Program-made: the position numbers and the translations under genes
Assembly: GCF_001632845.1 (NCBI RefSeq)
Contig: NZ_CP011994.1
Location: forward strand, 1,054,001 to 1,118,000
Direction of reading: 5' to 3'
DNA from: Ectothiorhodospira sp. BSL-9
Lineage (GTDB): Bacteria > Pseudomonadota > Gammaproteobacteria > Ectothiorhodospirales > Ectothiorhodospiraceae
DNA: 64,000 nt
Notes under the pieces: generated by a model
Databases searched by the model: none
Told to the model about the DNA's origin: nothing
The model's input: only the letters and a program-made list of their open reading frames with translations
Shown here: piece after piece, positions 1 through 8,931 of the stretch
Layout of the letters: the number at the start of each line of letters is the position of its first letter
Position numbering within the stretch: the stretch's first letter is position 1

Positions 1-512
1 GCCACATAGAAGGCGGTGTCGGCGTAGAAGGGCACGGTATGAGCCAGCTGCGAGGCCGACGTATCCGGATAACTGACCATCACATTGAAGGTGTCGGACA
101 CCGCCCGGAGTTGCAGGGCGATATACGGCACCAGCCCCACCAGGGCGATGATGGTGACCAGGCCGCCCAGCATCTGGCTCTTGCCGTAGCGGGAGGCCAC
201 GAAATCGGCGATGGAGGTGATGCGGTTGACCTTGGAGATGCGCACCATCTTGCGCAGCACGATCCAGAACAGGGCCGCCATGAGGGTGGGGCCCAGATAG
301 ATGGGCAGGTAGTGGATGCCGCCCTCGGCGGCCAGGCCGACGCTACCGTAGAAGGTCCAGGAGGTGCAGTAAACGGCGATGGAGAGGGCGTAGACGTAGG
401 GGCTGTTGATGATGCTGCGCCCCTGGTCCGAGCGCTTGTCACCCCAGTAGGCGATCCCGAAGAGGAGCAGCAGATACCCCAGGGAGACGCCAATGACCAG
501 CCCGATGTTCAC
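1..512 (-). CDS. SLC5-type (sodium:solute symporter) sensor protein, N-terminal part, cut by window edge
   Basis: About 170 residues are visible, read from a GTG at 512. They contain four hydrophobic segments (about residues 3-21, 38-57, 68-86 and 108-130) and the family-typical stretch YCTSWTFYGSVGLAAEG, as in the symporter domain of CrbS/CbrA-type sensor kinases. The GTG overlaps the stop of the upstream small membrane protein (GTGA), so the two are translationally coupled. In CrbS/CbrA the symporter domain is followed by PAS, kinase and sometimes receiver domains. That part would lie left of the window, so a plain solute:sodium symporter cannot be excluded. A sensor is favoured because a receiver protein and a PAS/pseudokinase fusion lie in the same gene run. 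Confidence 0.75.
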   Translation of the reverse strand, partial: MNIGLVIGVSLGYLLLLFGIAYWGDKRSDQGRSIINSPYVYALSIAVYCTSWTFYGSVGLAAEGGIHYLPIYLGPTLMAALFWIVLRKMVRISKVNRITSIADFVASRYGKSQMLGGLVTIIALVGLVPYIALQLRAVSDTFNVMVSYPDTSASQLAHTVPFYADTAFYV

Positions 513-808
513 GGCTCGTGCCCCGGATCATGGGTGCGATAGTCTCCCGGCTCCTCATGGGATGAGCGGGCCACAATCAGCACCACCAGAATGATCAGCG
601 CCAGCCAGGCCCCATACAGATAGAAGAACAGCAGCGGGATGCCCAGGACAAATCCATCCGCATCAAAGACCACCAGCAAAGGCGGAAAAAACAGGACGAG
701 CCCCAGCATGAAGGCCGCCACATAGCGCTCGCGGGCACCACTGGGCGGGGCCATGCGCAGATTCCGCTTACCCGGCGCCGTCTTGTCGGACAGCGGTGCG
801 CGGGCCAT
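509..808 (-). CDS. Small two-helix inner-membrane protein of unknown function
   Basis: The 99-residue protein has a basic N-terminus (about residues 1-27) and two hydrophobic segments, about residues 30-47 and 55-78. It ends in a short charged tail (SSHEEPGDYRTHDPGHEP). It starts 5 nt after the exonuclease/pseudokinase gene and its stop overlaps the GTG of the SLC5-type sensor. Small membrane proteins of this kind commonly sit immediately upstream of SLC5-domain sensor kinases, so an accessory role to the sensor is plausible but inferred. I do not recognise a named family. Confidence 0.7.
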   Translation of the reverse strand: MARAPLSDKTAPGKRNLRMAPPSGARERYVAAFMLGLVLFFPPLLVVFDADGFVLGIPLLFFYLYGAWLALIILVVLIVARSSHEEPGDYRTHDPGHEP

Positions 809-813
809 GGCGA

Positions 814-2955
814 TCAGGCCCCCGCCGCCGAGCCGCTGCTGTTCTGATGGGTGATGCTGCGCTCCCGCTGGCGCAGCTGGGCGGCCATGTTGGAGGAACG
901 CATCACCTCGCCGAAGGTCTTGAAGCCCTGGGACTGCAGCCGTTCCACCAGGGTCACCAGCAGGTGGGCCGTGGCGATGGCATCCCCGAGCGCGGTATGT
1001 CGACCGGTGATCTGTATCCCGTAGCGTTCGATCAGGGCATCCAGGGAGTGGTCCTCATCTTCGTCCTCCACCATCACCGACAGCAGCAGGGTATCCAGCA
1101 CCGGATTGTCGAAGCTGACGCCGCAGCGCTTTTCCTTGAGGCTGATGAACTTCATGTCGAAGGCGGCATTGTGGGCCACCATCACCGCGTCGCCCACGAA
1201 GGTCTTGAACTGGGGCAGCACCTCGGTGACCGGAGGCTTGCCCTCCACCTGGTCGTCGGTGATGCCATGGAACCGGATCGACGCGGGGGGAATGGGGCGG
1301 CCGGGGTGGATCAGGCGCTCGAAGGTCTCGCCGCTGAGCACGCGGCCCTTGACCACGCGCACCCCGGCAATGGAGATGATCTCATCCCCACCCATGGGAT
1401 CCAGGCCGGTCATCTCGCAGTCAAAGACCACGAAGGTGAGTTCGTCCAGAGGGGTGGCAGCCAGTTCCGGGTCGCCCTCGTGTTCGCGCATCAGGCCGAA
1501 GTCGTAGAACTCGGGCCGTGGCGGCAGACGGTCGCCCTCGGGCAGGAACTGCGGCCGCTTGGGCGCAATCATGGGCAGGCGCAACAGGGACTCGCCATTG
1601 CGACCACAGGCCTGGCTCCACAACTCGATGCCATGGCGCTCAAGTACCTCGCGGATGGACTGGTGGGCCAGTTCCTCGCCGCAGGAACTGTCCAGCCAGT
1701 TTTCCAGGGCACTGGAGGGTACCGGCGGCCCCTGCCAGGAGAAGTCCATATAGACGCGCCGGTCCCCCAGCAGGGCTTCCGCATAGAAGGTATCGGCCCG
1801 GGAGAAACGCACCAGGTGGCGCAGCAGTCGTTCGATCACCTGCACCAGCGAGAGGCTGTCCCCCTGGATCCACAGCGGCTGCCCCACCGTGACCAGCTTC
1901 ACCTCGGGCAGATCCTCCAGACGCCTGGCCACACAGTTGACCAGGTCGGTACTCAGGAGATCGGACATGGGATAGCGCCCCAGGGCATGGCCACGGAAGA
2001 TGCCAGCCAGTTCGTCCACGCGCCGGCTCAGTTCCTCGCTCTCCGCGCGCAGCACATGATCGAACTGGCGGCGTTTTTCCCCGGGCATGTTCGGGTGGGC
2101 CTCGATTGTCTCGGCGGCCGCACGCAGATTGGCCACCCCACCCCGCAGATCCACCGTGAGGGCGCGGCGCACCGTATCCACCTGGGTCATCATTTCCAGT
2201 TCGCTGGAGATATCCACCAGGGTGATCAGATAGGCGCTGGTGTTGCCGTCCGGATCCAGGATCAATGACATGCGCCCCTGCAGCATGCGGGTGGCGCTGG
2301 CATCGGTGCACACGAATGAGGCGGACAGGTCCTCACCGCTGCCTTCGGCGTCGCGGCGACGCCATTCGAGCCGATCCAGGGTATGCATCACCGGCGCTCG
2401 TGAGATCACCTGAAACAGGGGCCGCCCCAGGCCCACGGCCTCCGGCGTCTGCAAAATGGAGACAGCCGACTGGTTGTAGAGCAGCATCTGGTGATTGCGG
2501 TTGCACACCAGCACGCCCTCGGTGAGCCCCTGCAGGATCACCTCGAGCCAGGTTTTCTGTTCGTTGATCTGGGCCGTGGCCGTGGCCATGGCGCTGCGCA
2601 CCTCGCGCCGGGAGCTGCGCAGGGAAAGGGCCAGGGAACGCACCGACTCGGGCAGGTCACCCAGGGCATGATGGGGCGGACTGGTGATCTCGGTGTCGGC
2701 GTTGCGGGATTCCAGCAGTGCACGTACATCGCGGCTGATGCGCCGGGCAGGGCGGAACACCAGACGACGCACCACGAACCAGACCAGGTACACGGGCACC
2801 GCAAAGGCCAGCGCTCCCACCAGTGGCGGTCCCAGCCACACACTGGGGAACTGGCCCTGACTGATGGCCTCCCAGTTGAATACAGTCACCAGGACTGCGT
2901 AGGCGAACGCCACCAGGGAGGCGAAGAGCAGGGCGATGAGGGTGCGTTTATCCAC
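814..2955 (-). CDS. Membrane-bound PAS/pseudokinase fused to a DEDDh 3'-5' exonuclease
   Basis: The 713-residue protein has two N-terminal membrane helices (about 8-29 and 40-63), a HAMP-like segment, a PAS domain (about 133-250, with LTEGVLVCNRNHQMLLYNQS), a histidine-kinase-like core (about 255-460) and a DnaQ-type exonuclease domain (about 508-675). The nuclease motifs are complete: ExoI DCE (D512, E514), ExoII with NAAFD (D600), and ExoIII HTALGD (H653, D658), which makes it DEDDh class. The kinase core looks dead: the expected H-box is replaced by VDLRGG and the ATP-lid motif by WQGPPVP. It lies between a stand-alone receiver gene and an SLC5-type sensor. Exonucleases of this family are known near CrbS-type loci. 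The role of the membrane-tethered fusion is unknown. Confidence 0.85.
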   Translation of the reverse strand: MDKRTLIALLFASLVAFAYAVLVTVFNWEAISQGQFPSVWLGPPLVGALAFAVPVYLVWFVVRRLVFRPARRISRDVRALLESRNADTEITSPPHHALGDLPESVRSLALSLRSSRREVRSAMATATAQINEQKTWLEVILQGLTEGVLVCNRNHQMLLYNQSAVSILQTPEAVGLGRPLFQVISRAPVMHTLDRLEWRRRDAEGSGEDLSASFVCTDASATRMLQGRMSLILDPDGNTSAYLITLVDISSELEMMTQVDTVRRALTVDLRGGVANLRAAAETIEAHPNMPGEKRRQFDHVLRAESEELSRRVDELAGIFRGHALGRYPMSDLLSTDLVNCVARRLEDLPEVKLVTVGQPLWIQGDSLSLVQVIERLLRHLVRFSRADTFYAEALLGDRRVYMDFSWQGPPVPSSALENWLDSSCGEELAHQSIREVLERHGIELWSQACGRNGESLLRLPMIAPKRPQFLPEGDRLPPRPEFYDFGLMREHEGDPELAATPLDELTFVVFDCEMTGLDPMGGDEIISIAGVRVVKGRVLSGETFERLIHPGRPIPPASIRFHGITDDQVEGKPPVTEVLPQFKTFVGDAVMVAHNAAFDMKFISLKEKRCGVSFDNPVLDTLLLSVMVEDEDEDHSLDALIERYGIQITGRHTALGDAIATAHLLVTLVERLQSQGFKTFGEVMRSSNMAAQLRQRERSITHQNSSGSAAGA

Positions 2956-3000
2956 GAAATAGGCTGCCTGGCTTGGATGCAGGTGCGTGAAACGCCCTTA

Positions 3001-3381
3001 TCAACCGTTGTTGTCGGGCATGTAGTCGCGTACCCGCGCCACAACCTCGCGGGTGGAGAAGGGCTTGGTGATGTAGTCATCAGCCCCCATGGCCAACCCT
3101 TTCTCCTGCTCGATCTGCCGCCCCTTGGCGGTGAGCATCAGGATACGTACGTCCTTCCAGTCCGGGTTGGCGCGGATGGTCTGGCAGACATCGTAGCCGT
3201 CCCGCTTGGGCAGCATGACATCCAGCAGGATCACCTGGGGTGGTCGCTCGCGCACGGCCTCCAGGGCGCTCTCGCCATCCCGGGCGACGCGCACGTCGAA
3301 GCCCGCCTCTTTCATCAAAAATTCCAGTGAGAGGACGATATTGGGCTCATCATCCACCACCAGTACGGATTGGGGTGCCAT
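3001..3381 (-). CDS. Single-domain response regulator (CheY/receiver fold)
   Basis: The protein has 126 residues and is a receiver domain only, with no DNA-binding or output module. The acidic pair D10/D11, the phospho-acceptor D54 (in VILLDVMLPKRDG), T84 and K106 (in DDYITKPFS) are all present, so it should be phosphorylatable. It is the first gene of the minus-strand run toward the SLC5-type sensor and ends 45 nt before the pseudokinase/exonuclease gene. The likely phosphodonor is therefore the kinase expected in the cut sensor at the window edge, since the adjacent fusion has lost its H-box. The pairing is inferred from order only. Confidence 0.9.
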   Translation of the reverse strand: MAPQSVLVVDDEPNIVLSLEFLMKEAGFDVRVARDGESALEAVRERPPQVILLDVMLPKRDGYDVCQTIRANPDWKDVRILMLTAKGRQIEQEKGLAMGADDYITKPFSTREVVARVRDYMPDNNG

Positions 3382-3650
3382 CTCCTCCTCCTTATATCCT
3401 CACCAGGCCGTGCGTCTCGATTCTGCCCGCAGGCCCTTGGGGCCAGCGGGTTAGCGGCCATTCAAGGGCCGCACTGGGTGGACGAATCGGCTTGCTTTGG
3501 TGTCTTGTCTTGTGGTGCGCAGAACAGAACCCGATGGTCTACTAACCTCTGGCTATAAGGTCAAAATAGCACAGCCAAAGGGGGGCGTCATGACAGGAAC
3601 GCGCGCGCGCGCACATTTTATGATGCGACCACCTTTCGCAACCGGGACGC
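3382..3650. other. Intergenic region between argH and the receiver gene
   Basis: There are 269 bases without a credible gene. It includes a run of alternating GC at 3601-3612, a short tract that could form Z-DNA, and moderately AT-rich sequence at 3535-3580 that could hold the minus-strand promoter of the receiver gene. No convincing -10/-35 pair or terminator was found. Confidence 0.5.
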
Positions 3651-5051
3651 TCAGCCCCCGGGGGTCAGACGGTTCCGGGCCTCCCGGATACGCTCGCGTA
3701 CCTGGGCCGGGGCGGTGCCTCCATGCAGGTTGCGGGCAGCCACCGAGCCCTGCAGGGTCAGCACCTGGAAAACATCATCCTGAATCATGGATGAAAACCC
3801 TTGCAACTCATCCAGATCCATCTGGGACAGGTCACGGCCGGTCTCCACCCCCAGGCGCACGGCGCGGCCCACCACCTCGTGGGCATCGCGAAAGGCCATC
3901 CCCTTGCTCACCAGATAATCGGCCAGGTCAGTGGCGGTGGCAAAGCCGCCCCGAGCGGCCGCCTCCATGGCCTCGGCGCGCACCTGGATGTGGGGGACCA
4001 TGTCGGCAAAGGCCCGCAGGCTCCCGGCCAGGGTGTCCACGGTGTCGAACAGGGGCTCCTTGTCCTCCTGATTGTCCTTGTTGTAGGCCAGCGGCTGGGC
4101 TTTCATCAGGGTAAGCATGGCCACGAGGTTGCCGTTCACCCGGCCTGTCTTGCCCCGCACCAGTTCCGGCACGTCCGGGTTCTTCTTCTGGGGCATGATG
4201 GACGAGCCGGTGCAGAAGCGGTCGGGCAGGTCCACGAACCCGAACTGGGCGCTGGCCCAGAGGATCAACTCCTCGGAGAAGCGTGACAGGTGGGTCATGA
4301 TCAGCGCCCCGGCGGCACAGAACTCGATGGCGAAATCCCGATCACTGACCGCATCCAGGGAGTTGTCGGACACCCGTTCAAACCCCAGCAACTCAGCGGT
4401 GTAGTGACGATCCAGGGGGTAGGGGGTGCCGGCCAGGGCGGCGGACCCCAGGGGCATCACGTTCACCCGACCCCGGCAGTCCACCAGCCGGGCGTGATCC
4501 CGCTCCAGCATCTCGAACCAGGCCATCATGTGGTGACCAAAGGTCACTGGCTGGGCCGTCTGCAAATGGGTAAAGCCGGGCATGACGGTCTCGGCCTCGC
4601 GCTCGGCCAGATCCAGCAGGCCCTGCTGCAGGCGGCGGATCTCGGCCAGGATGCCATCGATGGCCTCGCGCAGGTACAGGCGGATATCGGTGGCCACCTG
4701 GTCATTGCGGGAACGCCCGGTATGCAGCTTCTTGCCCACGTCGCCGATGCGCTCGATCAGGCGGGCCTCCACGTTCATGTGGACGTCCTCCAGGCTCACC
4801 GACCAGTGGAAATTCCCCGCCTCGATCTGCGCCAGGATCTCCCCCAGGCCCTGCTGGATCTGCTCGCATTCATCATCGCTGATCACACCCACGCGGGCGA
4901 GCATGCGCGCATGGGCACAGGAACCTTCGATGTCGTGCCGGTACAGGCGCTGATCAAAACCCACCGAGGCGGTGAAGGCTTCCACGAATTGATCGGTGGG
5001 CTCGGAAAAACGTCCGCCCCAGAGTTTGTCTTGTGCTGGCTTTTCGCTCAT
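3651..5051 (-). CDS. argH: Argininosuccinate lyase
   Basis: This is the last enzyme of arginine synthesis, cleaving argininosuccinate to arginine and fumarate in the cytoplasm. Its 466 residues are normal for the family. The fumarase/aspartase superfamily signature [19 protein letters not shown] (with the mobile-loop catalytic serine) is near residue 280. The N-terminus starts [20 protein letters not shown], and the LWGGRF motif is typical. The gene is divergent from algZ, with 90 bp between the starts. The argH/algZ neighbourhood matches the Pseudomonas arrangement. Confidence 0.97.
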   Translation of the reverse strand: MSEKPAQDKLWGGRFSEPTDQFVEAFTASVGFDQRLYRHDIEGSCAHARMLARVGVISDDECEQIQQGLGEILAQIEAGNFHWSVSLEDVHMNVEARLIERIGDVGKKLHTGRSRNDQVATDIRLYLREAIDGILAEIRRLQQGLLDLAEREAETVMPGFTHLQTAQPVTFGHHMMAWFEMLERDHARLVDCRGRVNVMPLGSAALAGTPYPLDRHYTAELLGFERVSDNSLDAVSDRDFAIEFCAAGALIMTHLSRFSEELILWASAQFGFVDLPDRFCTGSSIMPQKKNPDVPELVRGKTGRVNGNLVAMLTLMKAQPLAYNKDNQEDKEPLFDTVDTLAGSLRAFADMVPHIQVRAEAMEAAARGGFATATDLADYLVSKGMAFRDAHEVVGRAVRLGVETGRDLSQMDLDELQGFSSMIQDDVFQVLTLQGSVAARNLHGGTAPAQVRERIREARNRLTPGG

Positions 5052-5141
5052 GGGTCATGCATGCCTTTGGGTCATTGGCGCGGAGTATACCATTGGGATA
5101 ACGTACCCTGGAGGACGGCCTTTGCAACGGATATTCAGCCC

Positions 5142-6215
5142 ATGACAGTCATGCCAAAACACTCACGGACCGGGAGCACGACGAGCCGCCGCCGCGCCTT
5201 CCTGCCGGATTTCTGCGAAAGCCGCACGGTCTTCGTGGTGGTGCTCATGGCACAGCTGCTGGCCTTCATCCTGGCCCTGGCGTCCGAGCCCCGACCTCAG
5301 GGTTTTTGGGTCAACCTGGCCCTGACATCCTTGTTCGTGCAGTGGGTGGCCCTGGGCACGGTGTTCACCCTGTGCCTGAATCGGCGCTGGCTGCGGCGCC
5401 TGCGCCCCCTGAACGCTGCGGTGGCTGCCTGGCTCATCATGCTGGCAGTCACCCTGGTGCTGTCCGTCATCGCCGTGCAGCTATCACATCACCTGGGATG
5501 GTACACCCTGGGTTCGGGCTTCCCGGTGGATGAATTTCTCATGCGCACCCTGGCCGTGAGCGCCATCGTCTGCGCCGTGGCACTGCGCTATCTGTATGTG
5601 CAGAAACAGTGGCAAGAGAACGTGGAAGCCGAGGCCCGCTCCCGGGTGCAGGCGCTGCAGGCCCGCATTCGCCCGCATTTCCTGTTCAACAGCATGAACA
5701 CCATCGCCAACCTCACCCGCAGCCAGCCGGAGCAGGCGGAATCCACCGTGATGGACCTGGCCGACCTGTTCCGCGCCACCCTGTCCACCAAGGACAGCGT
5801 CACGCTTGACGAGGAGGTGGGTCTGACACAACGCTACCTGCGGATCGAGGCCCTGCGACTGGGGGATCGCCTGCGGGTGGACTGGCGCATTGATGAGTCG
5901 GTGCCCATGGACTACCCCATTCCCAGTCTGACGCTGCAACCCCTGGTGGAGAATTCCATTTACCATGGTATCGAACCCCTGACCGAGGGCGGCACGGTGA
6001 CCGTGGAGATTCGGCTGCGGGATCATTATCTGCATATCATGGTGGAAAACCCGTTGCCCCCGGAAAAGGAACGCAATCAGCGGCCCGGCAATCGCTTCGC
6101 CCAGGAGAGCATCCGCCAGCGACTGGCGCTGGCCTACCGGGGCGAGGCGCGCATGGAGACGACCCAGAGCCAGGAACGCTATCGTGTGGATATCTCACTG
6201 CCCAGGAGGAAGTGA
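5142..6215 (+). CDS. algZ: LytS/AlgZ (FimS)-type membrane sensor histidine kinase
   Basis: The 357-residue protein has four predicted membrane helices in the first ~150 residues, followed by a His_kinase (PF06580-type) domain. The phospho-acceptor motif RPHFLFNSMNTIANL and the N-box LVENSIYHGI are present. The glycine-rich ATP motif is weak (MVENPLPPEKERNQ), as in many AlgZ-like kinases. The frame is open far upstream, but that part overlaps argH antisense, so ATG 5142 is chosen. ATG 5151 is an alternative, and no strong ribosome site precedes either. The stop overlaps the start of algR. In Pseudomonas this pair controls twitching, alginate and virulence genes; the targets here are unknown. 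Confidence 0.9.
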   Translation: MTVMPKHSRTGSTTSRRRAFLPDFCESRTVFVVVLMAQLLAFILALASEPRPQGFWVNLALTSLFVQWVALGTVFTLCLNRRWLRRLRPLNAAVAAWLIMLAVTLVLSVIAVQLSHHLGWYTLGSGFPVDEFLMRTLAVSAIVCAVALRYLYVQKQWQENVEAEARSRVQALQARIRPHFLFNSMNTIANLTRSQPEQAESTVMDLADLFRATLSTKDSVTLDEEVGLTQRYLRIEALRLGDRLRVDWRIDESVPMDYPIPSLTLQPLVENSIYHGIEPLTEGGTVTVEIRLRDHYLHIMVENPLPPEKERNQRPGNRFAQESIRQRLALAYRGEARMETTQSQERYRVDISLPRRK

Positions 6216-6949
6216 TGAAGGTGCTGATCGTGGATGACGAGCAACCGGCCCGTGAGCGGCTGGCCTCGCTGCTGGAGCGGATGCCGGAGTACGAGGTGGT
6301 CGCCAATGCATCGAATGGCCTGCAGGCGGTGCGACTGGCCCAGCAACTGGAACCGGACATTGTTCTGCTGGATATTCGCATGCCGGGCATGGATGGCCTG
6401 GAGGCTGCCAGCCATATCGCCGAGATGGATACCCCACCGGCCGTCATTTTCATCACCGCCTACGAAGGTCATGCCATCGAGGCCTTCGAGACCCAGGCCG
6501 TGGGTTACCTGCTCAAGCCGGTGCGTCAGGAGCGCCTGCAGGAGGCCCTGGAACAGGCCGGTCGGCCCAACCGGGCGCAATTGGGGCATCTGCAGGACTC
6601 CACCCCTCAGGGCCGTACCCGTAGCCACATCTGCGCCCGGGTGCGCGGCAACCTGGAACTCATCCCTGTGGAAAGCGTGCATTATTTCCAGGCGGATCAG
6701 AAATATGTCACCGTGCGTCACGACGAGGGCGAGGTGTTGATCGAAGAACCCCTCAAGGCCCTGGAAGAGGAGTTCGGCGAGGACTTCCTGCGCATCCACC
6801 GCAATGCCCTGGTGGCCAGGAGCCGGTTCTGCGGCATGGAGAAGAACAACCAGGGGGGCTTTGAGGTGGTGCTCAAGGACTCGGGCGAGCGCCTGGAGGT
6901 CAGTCGGCGCCACGTGGCCGAGGTGCGCCGTTTCCTGAAGACCCTGTAA
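6215..6949 (+). CDS. algR: LytTR-family response regulator, AlgR-like
   Basis: The protein has 244 residues: an N-terminal receiver domain (VLIVDDEQPARERL, phospho-acceptor in IVLLDIRMPGMDG, conserved lysine in YLLKPVRQ) and a C-terminal LytTR DNA-binding domain from about residue 135 (VHYFQADQKYVTV ... FLRIHRNALV). A GTG at 6212 is also in frame. The ribosome site AGGAGGA at 6204-6210 gives sensible spacing only to ATG 6215, which overlaps the algZ stop (TGATG). It is the output partner of AlgZ. LytTR regulators bind direct repeats upstream of their targets. Confidence 0.92.
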   Translation: MKVLIVDDEQPARERLASLLERMPEYEVVANASNGLQAVRLAQQLEPDIVLLDIRMPGMDGLEAASHIAEMDTPPAVIFITAYEGHAIEAFETQAVGYLLKPVRQERLQEALEQAGRPNRAQLGHLQDSTPQGRTRSHICARVRGNLELIPVESVHYFQADQKYVTVRHDEGEVLIEEPLKALEEEFGEDFLRIHRNALVARSRFCGMEKNNQGGFEVVLKDSGERLEVSRRHVAEVRRFLKTL

Positions 6950-7033
6950 CACCGTTTTTGGAATTTGGAACAAAGATCGGGGCCTGGAAGATCCAATGAC
7001 CGGGCCTGGGTCAAGTAAAGTTGACAGAGACCC

Positions 7034-7060
7034 GTCTGCCCCGTGTGTTGAAAGGCAGAC
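7034..7060. promoter_or_regulatory. Inverted repeat upstream of hemC
   Basis: GTCTGCC (7034-7040) is repeated inverted as GGCAGAC (7054-7060) with a 13-nt loop, about 70 nt before the hemC start. It lies just downstream of TTGACA (7021-7026), which resembles a -35 element, but no good -10 is placed at the right distance. It could be an operator or a leader hairpin. There is no direct support for either role. Confidence 0.3.
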
Positions 7061-7132
7061 ATAATGTATGGTTGCGTTGTACGATACCGCAAACCTTCAA
7101 CATGGCCAGATTACGCGAGCTTCTACCCGCCC

Positions 7133-8101
7133 ATGCCCAAGACTGAACTCAAGATCGCCACCCGGAAAAGCCCTCTCGCCCTGTGGCAGGCCGAGGAGGT
7201 GTCCCGCCGGGTCAGAGCCCTGTTCCCGGATGTGCAGGTCACACTGGTGAAGATGTCCACCCAGGGTGATCGCATCCTGGATACCCCGCTGGCCAAGGTG
7301 GGCGGCAAGGGCCTGTTCGTGAAGGAACTGGAAACAGGGCTGCTGGAAGGGGACGCAGACATCGCCGTACACTCCCTCAAGGATGTACCCATGGAATTGC
7401 CCGAGGGCCTGGAACTACCCGTGATCCTGGATCGGGAAGACCCCCACGACGCCTTCGTCTCGAATCATTACACCTCCCTTGAGGAGCTCCCCGAAGGTGC
7501 CCGGGTAGGCACCTCCAGCCTGCGGCGGCAAAGCCAGCTGCGGGCCCGATTCCCCAGCTTCCAGGTGCTGGATCTGCGCGGCAACGTGAACACGCGCCTG
7601 GCAAAACTGGATAATGACGAATACGACGCCATCCTGCTGGCCTCGGCCGGACTCAAGCGTCTGGGATTCGGTGAGCGCATCACTCGGGTGCTCAGCGCGG
7701 AGGAGAGCCTGCCGGCCATCGGACAGGGTGCCATCGGCATCGAATGCCGCTGCAATGACCCGGATGTGATGGAACTGATCGGCCCCCTCAATGATCCGGA
7801 TACCAATGTGAGGGTCACGGCCGAGCGGGCCTTCAACCATCGCCTCAATGGTGGTTGTCAGGTGCCCATCGGCGGCTACGCCGAATTGCGCGACGATGGC
7901 ACCCTGCACATGCGTGGCCTGGTGGGTGAGCCTGATGGCTCGCTGGTCTACCGGGCCAGCCTGGATGGTCCGCGCGAGAAGGCCCACGAACTGGGCGTGG
8001 CCCTGGCGGAGCAACTGCTGCGCGAGGGCGCCGACCGGATCCTCAAGGACCTGGGCCTGAACCCCGCCGAACCGTCCAAAAGTCAAAACCCGATGTCATG
8101 A
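7133..8101 (+). CDS. hemC: Hydroxymethylbilane synthase (porphobilinogen deaminase)
   Basis: The enzyme polymerises four porphobilinogens into hydroxymethylbilane for haem, sirohaem and B12 synthesis. It has 322 residues from ATG 7133, reading [20 protein letters not shown]. The frame is open further upstream but family homology begins at this Met. The active-site HSLKDVP and the dipyrromethane-cofactor cysteine in [16 protein letters not shown] are present. The stop overlaps hemD (ATGA), and the four genes hemC-hemD-hemX-hemY are tightly packed, so one transcript is likely. Confidence 0.97.
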   Translation: MPKTELKIATRKSPLALWQAEEVSRRVRALFPDVQVTLVKMSTQGDRILDTPLAKVGGKGLFVKELETGLLEGDADIAVHSLKDVPMELPEGLELPVILDREDPHDAFVSNHYTSLEELPEGARVGTSSLRRQSQLRARFPSFQVLDLRGNVNTRLAKLDNDEYDAILLASAGLKRLGFGERITRVLSAEESLPAIGQGAIGIECRCNDPDVMELIGPLNDPDTNVRVTAERAFNHRLNGGCQVPIGGYAELRDDGTLHMRGLVGEPDGSLVYRASLDGPREKAHELGVALAEQLLREGADRILKDLGLNPAEPSKSQNPMS

Positions 8102-8931
8102 GTTCAGCAGAAGCCAGGGCAACAGCACCCAGGGAAGGCGCCGCGGGCCCGCTGCAGGGGGTGACCGTGATGGTGACCCGTCCGGCCCACCAGGCCGATC
8201 GTTTCTGCCAAATGGTGGAAGAGGCCGGCGGGCAGGCCCTGCGATTTCCAACGCTGGAGATCAAGGAGGCGCGTGACACCACCGCTCTGGATGCCCTGAT
8301 CGACAGGCTCGAAGACTTCCACATCGCGGTGTTCGTCAGCCCCAACGCCGTGAACCGGACCCTCAACCGGATCCATGGAAGAAGGCAGATGCCTTCGGGG
8401 CTGAAACTGGCCACCGTGGGCCGTAAATCGGCCCAGGCCCTGGAGCGGCTCGGTTACCAGGTGGACATCTGCCCACCCAGCCGCTTTGACAGTGAGGCCC
8501 TGCTGGAACAACCTGAATTGCAGGACATGCAGGGCCGGGAAGTGGTGATCTTTCGGGGCGACGGGGGCCGGGAACTGCTAGGTGCTACACTCACTGCTCG
8601 GGGGGCAAGGGTGACCTTCGTGGAGTCCTATCGTCGCGGCCTGCCGGATGCGGATACCGACCGGGTGCTGCGACAGTGGTCCCGAGGGGACATCCATGTG
8701 ATTGCGATCACCAGCAGCGAGGGGCTGCGCAACCTCTACGAAATGGTAGGCAAGGTGGGGCAGTTCTGGCTGCGCGGCACACCGCTCGTGGTGGGCTGCG
8801 AACGCATGCTGGACACGGCCCGGGAGATGGGCTTCAAACAGACCCCAGTCGTGGCCGCAGACCCCAGCGACGAGGCCATGCTGGAGGCCGTGCAGAAATG
8901 GGCTGAAAAGAGGAAGCAAACTCATGAGTAG
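8098..8931 (+). CDS. hemD: Uroporphyrinogen-III synthase
   Basis: The enzyme closes and inverts ring D of hydroxymethylbilane. The 277-residue protein has the two-lobed HemD layout with conserved patches [16 protein letters not shown] at the N-terminus, [13 protein letters not shown], and [15 protein letters not shown] in the C-terminal half. It overlaps hemC by 4 nt and hemX by 8 nt. Primary sequence conservation is low in this family, so the assignment rests on these patches and on the strongly conserved hemC-hemD-hemX context. Confidence 0.93.
   Translation: MSSAEARATAPREGAAGPLQGVTVMVTRPAHQADRFCQMVEEAGGQALRFPTLEIKEARDTTALDALIDRLEDFHIAVFVSPNAVNRTLNRIHGRRQMPSGLKLATVGRKSAQALERLGYQVDICPPSRFDSEALLEQPELQDMQGREVVIFRGDGGRELLGATLTARGARVTFVESYRRGLPDADTDRVLRQWSRGDIHVIAITSSEGLRNLYEMVGKVGQFWLRGTPLVVGCERMLDTAREMGFKQTPVVAADPSDEAMLEAVQKWAEKRKQTHE

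Noticed and set aside
796-2268. Long plus-strand open frame antisense to the pseudokinase/exonuclease gene
   Set aside because: Its product is His/Gln/Gly-rich with no family resemblance, and the opposite strand encodes a clear multidomain protein. It is a shadow frame caused by high GC.
3601-3612. Alternating GC tract as a regulatory element
   Set aside because: Too short and without supporting motifs; noted only as composition.
4290-5141. Possible 284-residue N-terminal extension of the AlgZ-like kinase
   Set aside because: The extension lies entirely over argH and its 5' region on the opposite strand and has shadow-type composition. The family N-terminus begins near 5142.
7021-7053. TTGACA (7021) or TTGAAA (7048) as hemC promoter -35
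   Set aside because: Neither has an acceptable -10 at 16-18 nt, so no core promoter is claimed.
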